From assembly GCA_022775905.1 (NCBI GenBank), contig JALFJX010000014.1:1-50509 (forward strand): DNA of 50,509 nt, written 5' to 3'. Below the pieces are notes generated by a model. It saw only the letters and a list, made by a program, of their open reading frames with translations, searched no databases and was not told the origin of the DNA. The position numbers and the translations under genes are program-made. Source of the stretch: Methanobrevibacter sp. GTDB taxonomy: Archaea > Methanobacteriota > Methanobacteria > Methanobacteriales > Methanobacteriaceae. Shown here one piece after another: positions 1 to 8,870 of this stretch (its first letter is position 1; each line of letters starts with the position of its first letter).

Positions 1-281
1 TCCAAAAAACAATGCCAAAATCAAGGAAACGAACATTCAAGACCAAACGAGGTGTTTTAAAACGAATATATCGCAGAGATTTAATTTGGAACCAAAATCG
101 AAAAAACGATTTTGAAAATCAACAAAGTTTTTGAAAGAGTCTCATTTTATATTTTTTATTATATTATTTATTATATTTTATATATAAAATATATAATATT
201 TTTTTATATGAGTTTGATAAAAAATAAGTCACTTAATATATTCCAACAAATTAATAACTTTGAAAATTCAATTAATATAAT
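1..281. other. Left-edge non-coding stretch upstream of the Kiwa-like cassette
   Basis: No recognisable gene. Bases 12-134 hold a 40-codon ORF on the plus strand that is very rich in Lys and Arg and matches no family I know. An 8-bp perfect hairpin (CAAAATCG at 93-100, CGATTTTG at 107-114) lies inside it. The motif GAAAGAGTCTC near 133-143 looks like the end of an inverted repeat, so this may be a remnant of a mobile element. From about 145 on, the sequence turns almost purely A+T and contains a 22-bp perfect A/T palindrome at 172-193. A TATA-like element near 232-242 could serve the gene starting at 282, which has no ribosome binding site. Confidence 0.4.
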
Positions 282-851
282 ATGAATGCCACTAAAGAGT
301 TAAAAAGAACATTGTCAATAAATAAATTATTATTATTTATTAGTGCATATAGTCCTTTATTATTAATCATTGCCATTAAAACAAGTCATTACAAAATAAA
401 AATTCTTTTAAATAACGTATTGTACGAGATTCATATTGTATCAATAATATTTGTAGCTTTATTCATAATATTTATTTTTATTTCATATAAAATGATAAAC
501 AATTCTAAATCAAATACAAAAAAATATTTCAATGTAAATAAAGTAGATGAAAAAACAGACATAATTTTATCTTATTTAATCCCATATATAATATCCTTTA
601 TATCATTAGGAACCCCTGAAGAGATTTTTTCTGCAGCAATCATATTTACATTTGTATTTTTAATATATTCCAATTCCGAAATTATTTATATAAATCCGAT
701 TTTTATGTTATTTGGGTATAAGTTTTATTATTTATACACTGAAAAAAATTATGTGATATTGCTATCAAAACAAGATATATATCGGAATATTGGGGAAAAT
801 ATAAAAGTTAACCAACTTAGTTCAAGATTATATATTGTTGATGGTGAATAA
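282..851 (+). CDS. kwaA: KwaA-like multi-pass membrane protein (Kiwa anti-phage system)
   Basis: 189 residues with three or four hydrophobic membrane segments (about 16-33, 49-68, 93-109 and 115-145). The last one runs into INPIFMLFGYKFYYLY, an NP-x-GY-type stretch that fits my memory of KwaA proteins. It is followed within 1 bp by a DUF4868/KwaB-like gene, the standard Kiwa gene order and sizes. In the described bacterial system KwaA is the inner-membrane sensor that partners with cytoplasmic KwaB during phage infection; here that role is inferred. No Shine-Dalgarno sequence precedes the ATG, and the 5' leader is nearly all A+T, so translation may be leaderless or nearly so. The gene is far more A+T-rich than the core genes, which suggests horizontal transfer. 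Assignment rests on architecture and context; a generic four-TM protein remains possible. Confidence 0.68.
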   Translation: MNATKELKRTLSINKLLLFISAYSPLLLIIAIKTSHYKIKILLNNVLYEIHIVSIIFVALFIIFIFISYKMINNSKSNTKKYFNVNKVDEKTDIILSYLIPYIISFISLGTPEEIFSAAIIFTFVFLIYSNSEIIYINPIFMLFGYKFYYLYTEKNYVILLSKQDIYRNIGENIKVNQLSSRLYIVDGE

Positions 852-852
852 A

Positions 853-1803
853 ATGCAAGAATTATTAAATAAAGTAACTCAAAGTGATATGAATGACATT
901 AATTTATATTTATTCTCAAAACCTAGAAAAAGGGAAAATTTTGAAGTGTTTTCAACTATAATTGATGATGATGAAGTTAAAAAAGATATGAAACACATTC
1001 TCCAAGATCAAATTAGAAATTATATCACTAATGACAATTATGAGACAATAGACTATAATCCTCTATTTGAAGAAAAAGGAATTGTGCAATTTATAAAATG
1101 TGATGAACTAGAATACTTGCCCAAATTTATGGATAAGATTTGTTTGGATTGTGTTGTTTATGATGAAAAAAAATTAAAAAAAGGTCATGAGTTATGGTTA
1201 GCTGCTATTGTAATTGATAATGGGAACGATAAAATAATATCTTTTCAGAAAATAAGATCAAAAACTTTGTTAAAAAATGAAAAATATTTATTTTCCTTTG
1301 GAGATAAAAAACTTAAAAAATTAAATTCTCCATTATTACAATTAGAACAAAAAATGGATTGTATTTGTTATTTAGATAAAGATAATGAATTACATAATCA
1401 AACAATGTATATATTTGATAAATATAACTTTGAACTAATTTTTGGCTTTGAAAGGAAATTTAAAAAAGAAATAAATGAAATGTTAAAAAAACTTGAAGAA
1501 AATGAAAGTTATGATGTAAATTTATTAAACCTTCAACAATTATATTACAAGGTTGAAAATAATAAAAACCATCTGAAAAAATTATATGTAATCTTAAAAA
1601 ACGATAGTTTTAGATATCTAACTAATGAAAATATTGAAAAAATTGAAAATAAAAGTAACATCAAATTTAATAGGCCAACAGGAAAACTTGAACTGGAAAC
1701 TAATGACGATGTTAAAAAAATATTGAATTTTTTAAATGATGATTTTTTAGAAGGGATAGTTTCTGAAAAACCTTTTTTATCATCAAATAAAAGAGATATA
1801 TAA
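853..1803 (+). CDS. kwaB: KwaB-like protein with DUF4868 (Kiwa anti-phage system)
   Basis: 316 residues from the ATG at 853. I chose this start because GGTGA (843-847) sits 5 nt upstream inside the end of the preceding gene; TTG (835, 838), ATG (841) and GTG (844) codons upstream are in frame but lack an RBS. The length matches the roughly 315 residues usual for KwaB. Family-like features are the FELIFGFERKF segment around residue 200, and a C-terminus with LNDDFLEG followed by SSNKR, typical of DUF4868 proteins. No membrane segment and no obvious nuclease motif. In bacteria KwaB is the cytoplasmic, DNA-binding effector partner of KwaA. The two genes are spaced by one base and must be co-transcribed. 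G+C is about 21% in a 120-base sample (1201-1320), against about 34% in a sample from carB, consistent with acquisition. Confidence 0.75.
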   Translation: MQELLNKVTQSDMNDINLYLFSKPRKRENFEVFSTIIDDDEVKKDMKHILQDQIRNYITNDNYETIDYNPLFEEKGIVQFIKCDELEYLPKFMDKICLDCVVYDEKKLKKGHELWLAAIVIDNGNDKIISFQKIRSKTLLKNEKYLFSFGDKKLKKLNSPLLQLEQKMDCICYLDKDNELHNQTMYIFDKYNFELIFGFERKFKKEINEMLKKLEENESYDVNLLNLQQLYYKVENNKNHLKKLYVILKNDSFRYLTNENIEKIENKSNIKFNRPTGKLELETNDDVKKILNFLNDDFLEGIVSEKPFLSSNKRDI

Positions 1804-2072
1804 TATTAAATATCTAATCATGTTTAATCAACATGTCTGGTAAGTAATATATGATATTACTCTAATAAAAATTTTCATACAATCCTATTTTGTGATATTC
1901 TCCGTAATTCCTATATCAATTATTTTTACCATATTATTTATTATATCCATTATATAAAACAAATAATATACCAACTGAAATATCACAACCTTATCCACAA
2001 ATTTAATTAACCTGCCAAATCTAAACTATAGTATAGAAAGGTTGAGAGAGAAAGCATATAAGCAACTGATAT

Positions 2073-4141
2073 TTAGAGTGATATAATGATGTTACCATCA
2101 TCATCAGTCACATCAGTTAAATTTAGAATTATTTCAACATCTTTTCTTACCACCAATGAAACATTTTGACCTGCTTCATTGGAATTGCATTGGAATACCA
2201 CATCACTTGCAGGAGAAACAGTTACTCCATTTGCACCCCAGTATGTTACATTATTTAAAGTAACCGGAGAATTAGATGAAATAGCATTAATAACTGAATT
2301 CCCACCAGAAAGTCTAATCTGCAATTCAGTACAATTAGAATTCAAAGATCGGGACAAACCAGTGACTCTTGCCTTATTTTCCAAAAGAGTACAGTTAGTA
2401 AGTTTAGGAGATTGACCTTCCACATATATAGCACTACCTTCAGCAAATGCACAGTTATACATGAAAGTAGAATTAATGATATTACTTGCAGTATTATTAC
2501 CAAAATACGCAACAGCAGCACCAGAAGATGCATTATTGTATTTGAATGTTGAATTTATAATATCGCATTTAAGATTATCTCCTTCATATCCAATAGCACC
2601 TCCACGGCTGTATTCAGCAATATTGTTAATGAAATCAGCATTGATTATTTGATTTTCCTTTGATTCCCTGTAATAAATAGCACCACCTTCACAGTTAACA
2701 CTATTGCTATCAAATAAAACATTATTTATACTATTATAATTGGATAAATCATAATAAATAGCACCACCATATCCTTGATAGAAACTGTAAGGTCTATCCT
2801 TTGCATCATTTCCTTTAAAAGTGACATTATTGGAAATTGTATTATAGGAGGATTTATAATAATAAATTGCACACCACAAGAGTAAGGAGTAGCAGTTATT
2901 ATTTCATAATATGCAGTATTATTTATAAACTTAACATTATCTGAGATAGTATTGATGAAGACCAATAATAATATATAGCTCCACCCAATTCAAGAGCAGT
3001 ATTGTTTATAAATTCAGATTGCTTTATTATACTTGTCATTTGACCGTTTCCATCAATAAAAACAGCACCACCATTTTTAGCAGTATTATTTAAGAAAGTA
3101 GAATTTTCTATAGTCCAAAACTTATTGTTTATTCTAATTATTACTGCACCGGCACTTTTAGCTGCAGAATTGTTTTCAAAGTAGGAATTAGCAATAGTTG
3201 AACCACAAGCACCTCCAATTGCACCACCACTACCAGCAGCATGATTTCCAATGAATTTAGAGCCATTGATTAAAATTGAACCAGAACTTAACGGAGAAGT
3301 CCAGATTGCACCACCAGACTGATCATTAGTTTGTATTGCATTGTTTTCAACAAAAGTACAATTGTTTACAACAACAGAAGGCCCAATATCCAAAGCACCA
3401 CCATACATAACAGTGTTGTTTTTGAAAGTACAGTTTTCAATTAAAATTGAACTGGAACCTTTCATCATATATATTGCACCAGCAGAATACTTGGATAAAC
3501 TATTGTTGGCAAAGACTGAATTGATTATTTTTACATTGCAGCATTTACATAAATAGCCCCACCATTAGATTGTCCACCAACAGAACCAGTGATTGAATTT
3601 CCTTCAAAAGTACAGTTATCCAATAAACCATCATTTCCATTCCAGTAAATTGCACCACCATACACATCTGAAGACCCATCAATGAAATTTAAGTTTTTAA
3701 TGATGACATTACTTCCAGATATGTTGAATATTCTTGAAATATCATTACCACTGACAGTAAATCCATTACCATTGATTGTAATTCCTTGAGTAATTGGAAT
3801 ACCAGTTTTATAATCATTATCACTGGACGTCAAATGCATAATTCTTTTCCAGATTCAAGATTCCATTTTCAGGAGTTGTATTTATTAAATTATTTAATTC
3901 ATGAATTACCTGAATCAATTGTTTCGCCTTCTTTTAGAACATTAGCATTACCATCATTACTAATGACATCACCAAGTCCATCATTTGTATTAAAATTAGT
4001 TTTTTCAATAGCCAATCCATTATCATCCAATGAACCAGCTGTTGTATTGTCTTGTGTAGCGCATACTGCACCTATGCTTAAAACAAATATTAATAATATT
4101 GATAAGAACAGTAGCCTGCATTTCAAATTATTATTTTCCAT
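2073..4141 (-). pseudogene. Adhesin-like protein with pmp/parallel beta-helix repeats, multiply frameshifted
   Basis: The N-terminus (4141 down to 3899) has a clear signal peptide: charged MENNNLKCR, a hydrophobic core, and a likely cleavage after VCA. The rest is a series of short repeats of the N-x-T/S-F-x-x-N-x-A-x-x-GGAI-Y type (chlamydial pmp-like, right-handed beta-helix) found in the many secreted adhesin-like proteins of Methanobrevibacter. The reading frame switches at least five times: near 3903, 3840, 3535, 2958 and 2875. At 3535 an expected GCAAATG reads GCAATG; at 2875 an expected GGTGGTGC reads GGTGTGC. The last fragment stops soon after what looks like the start of an Ig-like domain, so the cell-surface anchoring C-terminus is also missing. 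In its intact form it would have been exported and bound to the cell envelope. Now almost certainly non-functional, unless the indels are assembly errors. Confidence 0.85.
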
Positions 4142-4397
4142 AATAATAACCTTTTAAGTTTTTCCGAACATTTTGTAAAATTAAACATGATTTATAAAAT
4201 CATAATACTTGATTAACTAAATAAAAAAGCATAGATCCACTATTATATAACTTTCAACTATTATATAAATCTGTATAATTTAAATTATAAACTGAATAAT
4301 ATGTTTAAAAAATATATGGAAATAAAAAAATATCCAATATCCTGAAAATTAACTGAATTATTCCAGTTATGAACAAAAAAAGAAAAAAATAATAAAA

Positions 4398-5414
4398 TTA
4401 GTCAATGTTTAAAGGCAAATCACCAATAACATTGGCTTTTTTTGAGATACTGACAGTATCTTCAAGGCGAACTCCAAATTCCCCTTCCAAGTAGATTCCA
4501 GGCTCAACTGTTATAACCATACCATTTTCAATCATAGTATCATCACGGGCGGAAAATCCAGGATTTTCATGAATATCCAAACCTAAACTGTGACCGGTTG
4601 TGTGAATGAACTTATCACCATAGCCATATTCAGTTATGATATCACGAGCCACTTTATCAACTTCACAGCATTTCATACCCACTTTAGCTGCTTTTATTGC
4701 CTTGTCATGGGCTTCTGCAACAATGTCCCAAATTTCCTGTTGGCGTTCAGTATAAATCATTGTACGAGTATTATCAGAACAGTACCCTTCAAATATTGCA
4801 CCCCAATCAATTAAAATAGGCTGTTCCAGTTTTTTGACCTCTGGAATTGCATGAGGAAGACTTGAATTAGCACCACTTGTGACGATTGTATCAAATGACT
4901 CCTTTGAAGCCCCATTTTCAATCATATACCGTGCAAGGTCAAAAGCAATTTCCTTTTCGGTGTTCTTATTGTTCAGGATATCCAATTGCAAGAATGATTT
5001 TTGAGCTATTTCAGTTGCTTTTGTAATCTTTGCAATTTCATCATCAGTCTTGATCATACGTTGCTTGTCGACATATGTTTTTGAGGACACATCAAAATCA
5101 TCCCTGAAGCGAACATATGTGCTGTAAGGAAGTGTAGGTTCAATTGCGAGGTTTTTGATACCCTCTTCCTTTAATTCATTAATCATCAATTCATATGATT
5201 CATATTTTTTAACTTCAATAGCCGAATCACGGACCGCAAGTTCCATATCCATTCCTGATGCATAGATAATCGGATTTTCCTTGATTATGCAGAAAGCGAA
5301 ACTTGTCGGCTTATATCCTGAAAGGTATTCGACATTGGTAAATTGTGTAAGTAAATAAGCTTGAATATCATCTTTTTTTATATCATTTAAAATATTGTTC
5401 ACATGTAAGTCCAT
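4398..5414 (-). CDS. M24 family metallopeptidase (Xaa-Pro aminopeptidase/dipeptidase type)
   Basis: 338 residues with the two-domain creatinase/prolidase layout: an N-terminal domain (about 1-120) and a pita-bread catalytic domain (about 125-335). The dinuclear metal ligands are all present: Asp203 (LIDWGA), Asp214 (SDNTRT), His275 (GHSLGLDIHE), Glu304 (VEPGIY) and Glu318 (VRLEDT). It is expected to be a cytosolic enzyme that removes residues next to proline in peptide turnover. The gene is transcribed divergently from the M50 protease operon with 65 bp between them. No Shine-Dalgarno motif is seen before the ATG. Aminopeptidase versus dipeptidase specificity cannot be settled from sequence alone. 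Confidence 0.88.
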   Translation of the reverse strand: MDLHVNNILNDIKKDDIQAYLLTQFTNVEYLSGYKPTSFAFCIIKENPIIYASGMDMELAVRDSAIEVKKYESYELMINELKEEGIKNLAIEPTLPYSTYVRFRDDFDVSSKTYVDKQRMIKTDDEIAKITKATEIAQKSFLQLDILNNKNTEKEIAFDLARYMIENGASKESFDTIVTSGANSSLPHAIPEVKKLEQPILIDWGAIFEGYCSDNTRTMIYTERQQEIWDIVAEAHDKAIKAAKVGMKCCEVDKVARDIITEYGYGDKFIHTTGHSLGLDIHENPGFSARDDTMIENGMVITVEPGIYLEGEFGVRLEDTVSISKKANVIGDLPLNID

Positions 5415-5479
5415 GTTTATATATTTTAGACAAAATATTATAAAAAATTATATTAAAGTCAAATTAGATATTTTAACAT

Positions 5480-6121
5480 ATGTTTAAATTTACAACTAGT
5501 GAAATAAGAGATTTGATAATTGCATTTGTCGTTATTTCTCTAAGTTTTGCAATAGTAAATGGTGGTAGAGACCCATCTGCCGTACTTACAATATTGCCAA
5601 TTGTTATGGTTGGCGTAGGTGCAGGTTTCATCTTGCATGAACTCGGACATAAATTTGTCTCAATGAAATACGGATATTGGGCTGAATTCAAATTATGGCC
5701 TCAGGGATTGATTTTTGCACTAATCAGTTCATTTTTAGGATTCGTATTTGCAGCACCAGGTGCAGTATACACTTATGCAAACTACATGACTGATGAAATC
5801 AATGGTAAAATCTCCATTGCAGGACCTATTGTCAATATTGTTCTTGCATTAATATTTTTAGCAATTTGTATAGTTATTTATCCATCCGCATTCACTTCAG
5901 AAACTTCAGTATTGATATTTGTCATCTGTTCAGTTGGTTATTCAATCAACAGTTTCCTTGCTGCATTTAACTTAATACCAATCGGAAACTTGGACGGATC
6001 CAAAGTATTAACCTGGAATGCTGGAATTTGGGTTGCTACAATTGCAGTTGCTGGAATAATGACCTTGATGTCTATGACAATGGGCGTTGAAACCATAGTA
6101 AGAATTATTTTAGGATTTTAA
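5480..6121 (+). CDS. M50 family site-2-type membrane metalloprotease
   Basis: 213 residues and mostly hydrophobic, with about five or six membrane segments. The zinc-binding HELGH motif is at residues 53-57, at the end of a membrane helix, and the third ligand is supplied by NLIPIGNLDG (Asp172), both hallmarks of S2P proteases. The compact form without PDZ or CBS domains is common in archaea. Family members cut transmembrane substrates within the membrane; the substrate here is unknown. The stop codon is 1 bp before the ycaO start, so the gene forms an operon with ycaO and tfuA. That pairing is worth noting because those two genes act on a soluble enzyme. Confidence 0.88.
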   Translation: MFKFTTSEIRDLIIAFVVISLSFAIVNGGRDPSAVLTILPIVMVGVGAGFILHELGHKFVSMKYGYWAEFKLWPQGLIFALISSFLGFVFAAPGAVYTYANYMTDEINGKISIAGPIVNIVLALIFLAICIVIYPSAFTSETSVLIFVICSVGYSINSFLAAFNLIPIGNLDGSKVLTWNAGIWVATIAVAGIMTLMSMTMGVETIVRIILGF

Positions 6122-6122
6122 A

Positions 6123-7325
6123 ATGAGAGAAGAACTCACATATTTTGAAGGAACACACAGAGTTATTGCTCCAAAAAAAACAATAGAAATTAACGAAGGA
6201 AAGTTAAGAACTGCTGGAATTACCCGTATTGCAGACATTACTGATTTAGATAGAATTGGGATGCCTGTTTTTACTGCAATAAGGCCCACTGCAGAAGATG
6301 GTGCAATCAGCATTTATGGTGGAAAAGGAATCACAAAAGACCACGCTAAAGCTTCAGCAATGATGGAAGGATTTGAGAGATATTCCGCTGAAAAGCAAAA
6401 TGACGACGAAACCATAATTGCAACAGTCAGCGAAATTTCAGATAAAGGAAAATTCATTGATCCTAAATCATTGAATTTACCTCAAAAATATGAAAAGGAA
6501 GACATTTCAGAAATTCAATTGGAATGGACTCTTGCAACAGATTTAATATCTGGTGATGAATACTACGTTCCTTCAAATGCAGTGTTCCACCCATACATTC
6601 ATGAAAATGATGTTCAAAGCTTCTTTAAGTCAAACACCAATGGTCTTGCATCAGGAAACATATTGGATGAAGCAATATTGCACGGAATATTTGAAGTTAT
6701 CGAAAGAGATGCATGGAGCATTTTTGAATTGACCCATAAGAACTATTCACAGATCAATTTAGAAAGCATTGAAAGTGAATTGATAAATGATGTGATTGGA
6801 AAATTCGAATCAAATGGAATTAAAATCAAACTGATGGATTTTACTGCAGACATCAAAGTTCCGACAATAGCTGCTTCAGCAGACGATACAGTTACAAGGG
6901 ATGCAGGACTGTTGACACTAGGCATGGGAACACATTTGGATCCTGAAGTTGCAATACTAAGAGCATTGACTGAAGTTGCACAAAGCAGAGCAACACAAAT
7001 CAATGGTGCTCGTGAAGATACCGTTAGGGCGGACTTTGCACGTGAAGCAGGCTATGAAAGGATGAAAAGAATCAACAAATACTACTTTAGAGAGGAAGAA
7101 AAACAAATCAACCTCCAAGATATTGAAAATAAGTCAACAACATCAATTAAAAAAGATTTGGAAATTGTAAAAGATGAATTGATGGCCAATGACATCAAGC
7201 ACATTCTATACACAAATCTTACAAGAGAAGAACTTGACGTTAACGTTGCAAGAGTAATAATTCCTGAAATGGAAATTTATGCACTTGACCCTGAAAGAGC
7301 AGGATACAGATTTTTAAGAGTATGA
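6123..7325 (+). CDS. ycaO: YcaO family ATP-dependent thioamidation protein (methanogenesis marker 1)
   Basis: 400 residues. The YcaO ATP/Mg-binding pattern is visible: the GGKG loop (66-69), MMEGFERYSAE (E82, E85), EAILHGIFEVIERDAW (E183, E191, E194) and LTEVAQSRA near 285-293. Together with TfuA this family activates a backbone amide with ATP and installs thioglycine in the alpha subunit of methyl-coenzyme M reductase (McrA); that function is known for methanogen homologues. The next gene, 4 bp downstream, encodes TfuA, which strongly supports this role over a RiPP biosynthesis role. The start ATG follows the M50 protease stop by 1 bp. No precursor peptide gene is seen nearby, which fits a protein substrate encoded elsewhere. 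Confidence 0.92.
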   Translation: MREELTYFEGTHRVIAPKKTIEINEGKLRTAGITRIADITDLDRIGMPVFTAIRPTAEDGAISIYGGKGITKDHAKASAMMEGFERYSAEKQNDDETIIATVSEISDKGKFIDPKSLNLPQKYEKEDISEIQLEWTLATDLISGDEYYVPSNAVFHPYIHENDVQSFFKSNTNGLASGNILDEAILHGIFEVIERDAWSIFELTHKNYSQINLESIESELINDVIGKFESNGIKIKLMDFTADIKVPTIAASADDTVTRDAGLLTLGMGTHLDPEVAILRALTEVAQSRATQINGAREDTVRADFAREAGYERMKRINKYYFREEEKQINLQDIENKSTTSIKKDLEIVKDELMANDIKHILYTNLTREELDVNVARVIIPEMEIYALDPERAGYRFLRV

Positions 7326-7329
7326 TATC

Positions 7330-7983
7330 ATGGTTAAAATCATAATTTATACAGGACTTTCACTTCCTTTTGATAAAGCTCGAGAAATCCTGGATTCACA
7401 CGATGACATTGAAGTAATCTACAAAAGACCAATTAAAAGAGGAGATTTAGGCCAGGACATAAAAGAAAATCCTGATATAATTGGAATTATTGATGGAGTA
7501 TTTCACCAAAACTCCGCTGTTGGACACAGAGAAATCCTCAGCGTTATGAAAAAAGGAGTTAAGGTATTTGGAGCTTCAAGTATGGGTGCACTTAGAGCAT
7601 CCGAGCTTGACAGTCTTGGAATGGAAGGAATAGGTTATTGCTATAACGAATATGCAAGTGGAAATGTTGACTCCGATGATGATGTTGCAGTAATGCTTGA
7701 CTCAGAAAGCCTGGAAGCACTTTCAGTTCCATTAATCAGTATGAATTATGTATTTAAAAATGCAGTTAAGGAAGGAATCATCACCCAAGAGGAAAAAGAG
7801 GAATTGAGCAAAATTTCAAAAGAAACTTTTTATCCTAAAAGAACTTATGCTCAAACACTATCCCAATCAAGCTTAAATAGCGATAAAAAAGGTGAACTGA
7901 TTGATTTCATCCGTACTTCCAAAAACATCAAAGAAGAGGATGCAAGAGAATTAATCACCCATATTAAAACATTGGTAGAATAA
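7330..7983 (+). CDS. tfuA: TfuA-like protein, partner of YcaO in McrA thioglycine formation
   Basis: 217 residues of the TfuA-like core family. Characteristic stretches are IDGVFHQNSAVGHREIL (about 54-70) and VFGASSMGALRASEL (about 78-92). The protein is thought to deliver sulfur to, or act with, YcaO during thioamide formation on McrA. The start is 4 bp after the ycaO stop, so the two are translationally close. This is the last gene of the M50-ycaO-tfuA operon; the following 418 bp are decayed sequence. No membrane segments. Confidence 0.9.
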   Translation: MVKIIIYTGLSLPFDKAREILDSHDDIEVIYKRPIKRGDLGQDIKENPDIIGIIDGVFHQNSAVGHREILSVMKKGVKVFGASSMGALRASELDSLGMEGIGYCYNEYASGNVDSDDDVAVMLDSESLEALSVPLISMNYVFKNAVKEGIITQEEKEELSKISKETFYPKRTYAQTLSQSSLNSDKKGELIDFIRTSKNIKEEDARELITHIKTLVE

Positions 7984-8401
7984 AATAAAATATACTATCA
8001 CCAAAAATAACCAAAATATTGTTAATACTGACTGTGAACTGGCCAAAGTTAATGACTTTGGAAGTCTTAGTGATTGTAAAGTTGACAAGATTTGTGAAAT
8101 TGTTAACTAAAATAAATTTAAAGACATTAACGATGAATTAAAAAGTAAGTATTATGAAAAAACTATCTTTAAATTTATCCAAAAATAAAAATAACAATAG
8201 AATAATTCCTGATTATACGAATGGTTTATTTTCATATTAATAACAAACATGAAAAATACAAAACACTGTTCACTCAGAAAATTATCAATAAAAACAAAAA
8301 GAAAAAATAGAAAATATTGATATTTTCAATACAGGAATAAAATTATGAAAATGCAGTAAAATAGTTTTATGCACACCACAATCTAAATTGAGAAGAAACA
8401 T
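7984..8401 (+). pseudogene. Decayed remnant of an unidentified gene
   Basis: There is no open gene here, yet the plus strand reads like coding sequence broken by stops and shifts. From 7982 one frame stays open to the TAA at 8108-8110 and encodes a balanced peptide ending in DFGSLSDCKVDKICEIVN. The same frame continues past that stop for about 25 codons (KFKDINDELKSKYYEKTIF). Further pieces follow in other frames (for example RIIPDYTNGLFSY, HEKYKTLFTQKIINKNKK and YENAVK). No start codon belongs to it, and I cannot name the family; a transposase or a surface or defence protein is possible. The strand is inferred from peptide quality only. Confidence 0.35.
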
Positions 8402-8863
8402 TTAGTTTCCTTTCATTTCCCTATATTTTTTTAAAACAATATCTGGAGTTTCGATACAATGATCAAAAGTTGTTGAAAATTCCTTAGGTTCAAAATCCTC
8501 TTCGACATTTCTTAAATCTTTAAGGAAAATAGACCCACCATCAATTTTAAACCCTACATCATCTGCCGAGATAGAAATCAAATTTATTTCAATTTGAGAA
8601 GCATTATCCAAAATTGCATCTGCTTTTACCTCATATTTTAAGTTTAATGTTTTATGAGGCATTATCTCATTGATAGTTCTTTTGATAACAGAATCAAAAA
8701 GTTCTAAAAATTTAACGGCTGGAGGCATATTATTTGCCCACCAATAAGCAAGTACAGAGTTTAAAACAATGTTGTGTTCAGAGAAATCATCATATAATCT
8801 CGCACGAACACCAACACTAGTATTGTCAACTACCTTAATCACTAATACTGGATTTACAGCCAT
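8402..8863 (-). CDS. Hypothetical protein, third gene of the UspA-CBS operon
   Basis: 153 residues, soluble, without membrane segments or a known motif. I do not recognise the family; it is probably restricted to methanogens. It begins 7 bp after the stop of the CBS-domain gene, with a weak GGTATA in front of the ATG, so it is co-transcribed with the CBS and UspA genes. The sequence alternates predicted beta strands (VLVIKVVDNTSVGVRARL, KYEVKADAIL, EINLISISADDVGFKI) with helices, suggesting a compact alpha/beta fold. Its position suggests a role linked to nucleotide sensing or stress response, but nothing in the sequence shows it. Confidence 0.75.
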   Translation of the reverse strand: MAVNPVLVIKVVDNTSVGVRARLYDDFSEHNIVLNSVLAYWWANNMPPAVKFLELFDSVIKRTINEIMPHKTLNLKYEVKADAILDNASQIEINLISISADDVGFKIDGGSIFLKDLRNVEEDFEPKEFSTTFDHCIETPDIVLKKYREMKGN

Positions 8864-8870
8864 TATACCA

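Noticed and set aside
172-193. 22-bp perfect palindrome of A/T upstream of the Kiwa-like genes
   Set aside because: Pure A/T context makes such palindromes likely by chance; kept only as part of the description of the stretch.
282-1803. Toxin-antitoxin or ABC-type reading of the two left-edge genes
   Set aside because: Sizes, membrane topology and the DUF4868-like C-terminus fit Kiwa better; no toxin fold or ATPase motif is seen.
2179-2652. Two plus-strand ORFs opposite the adhesin remnant
   Set aside because: They mirror the pmp repeats on the other strand and have no RBS or protein-like features.
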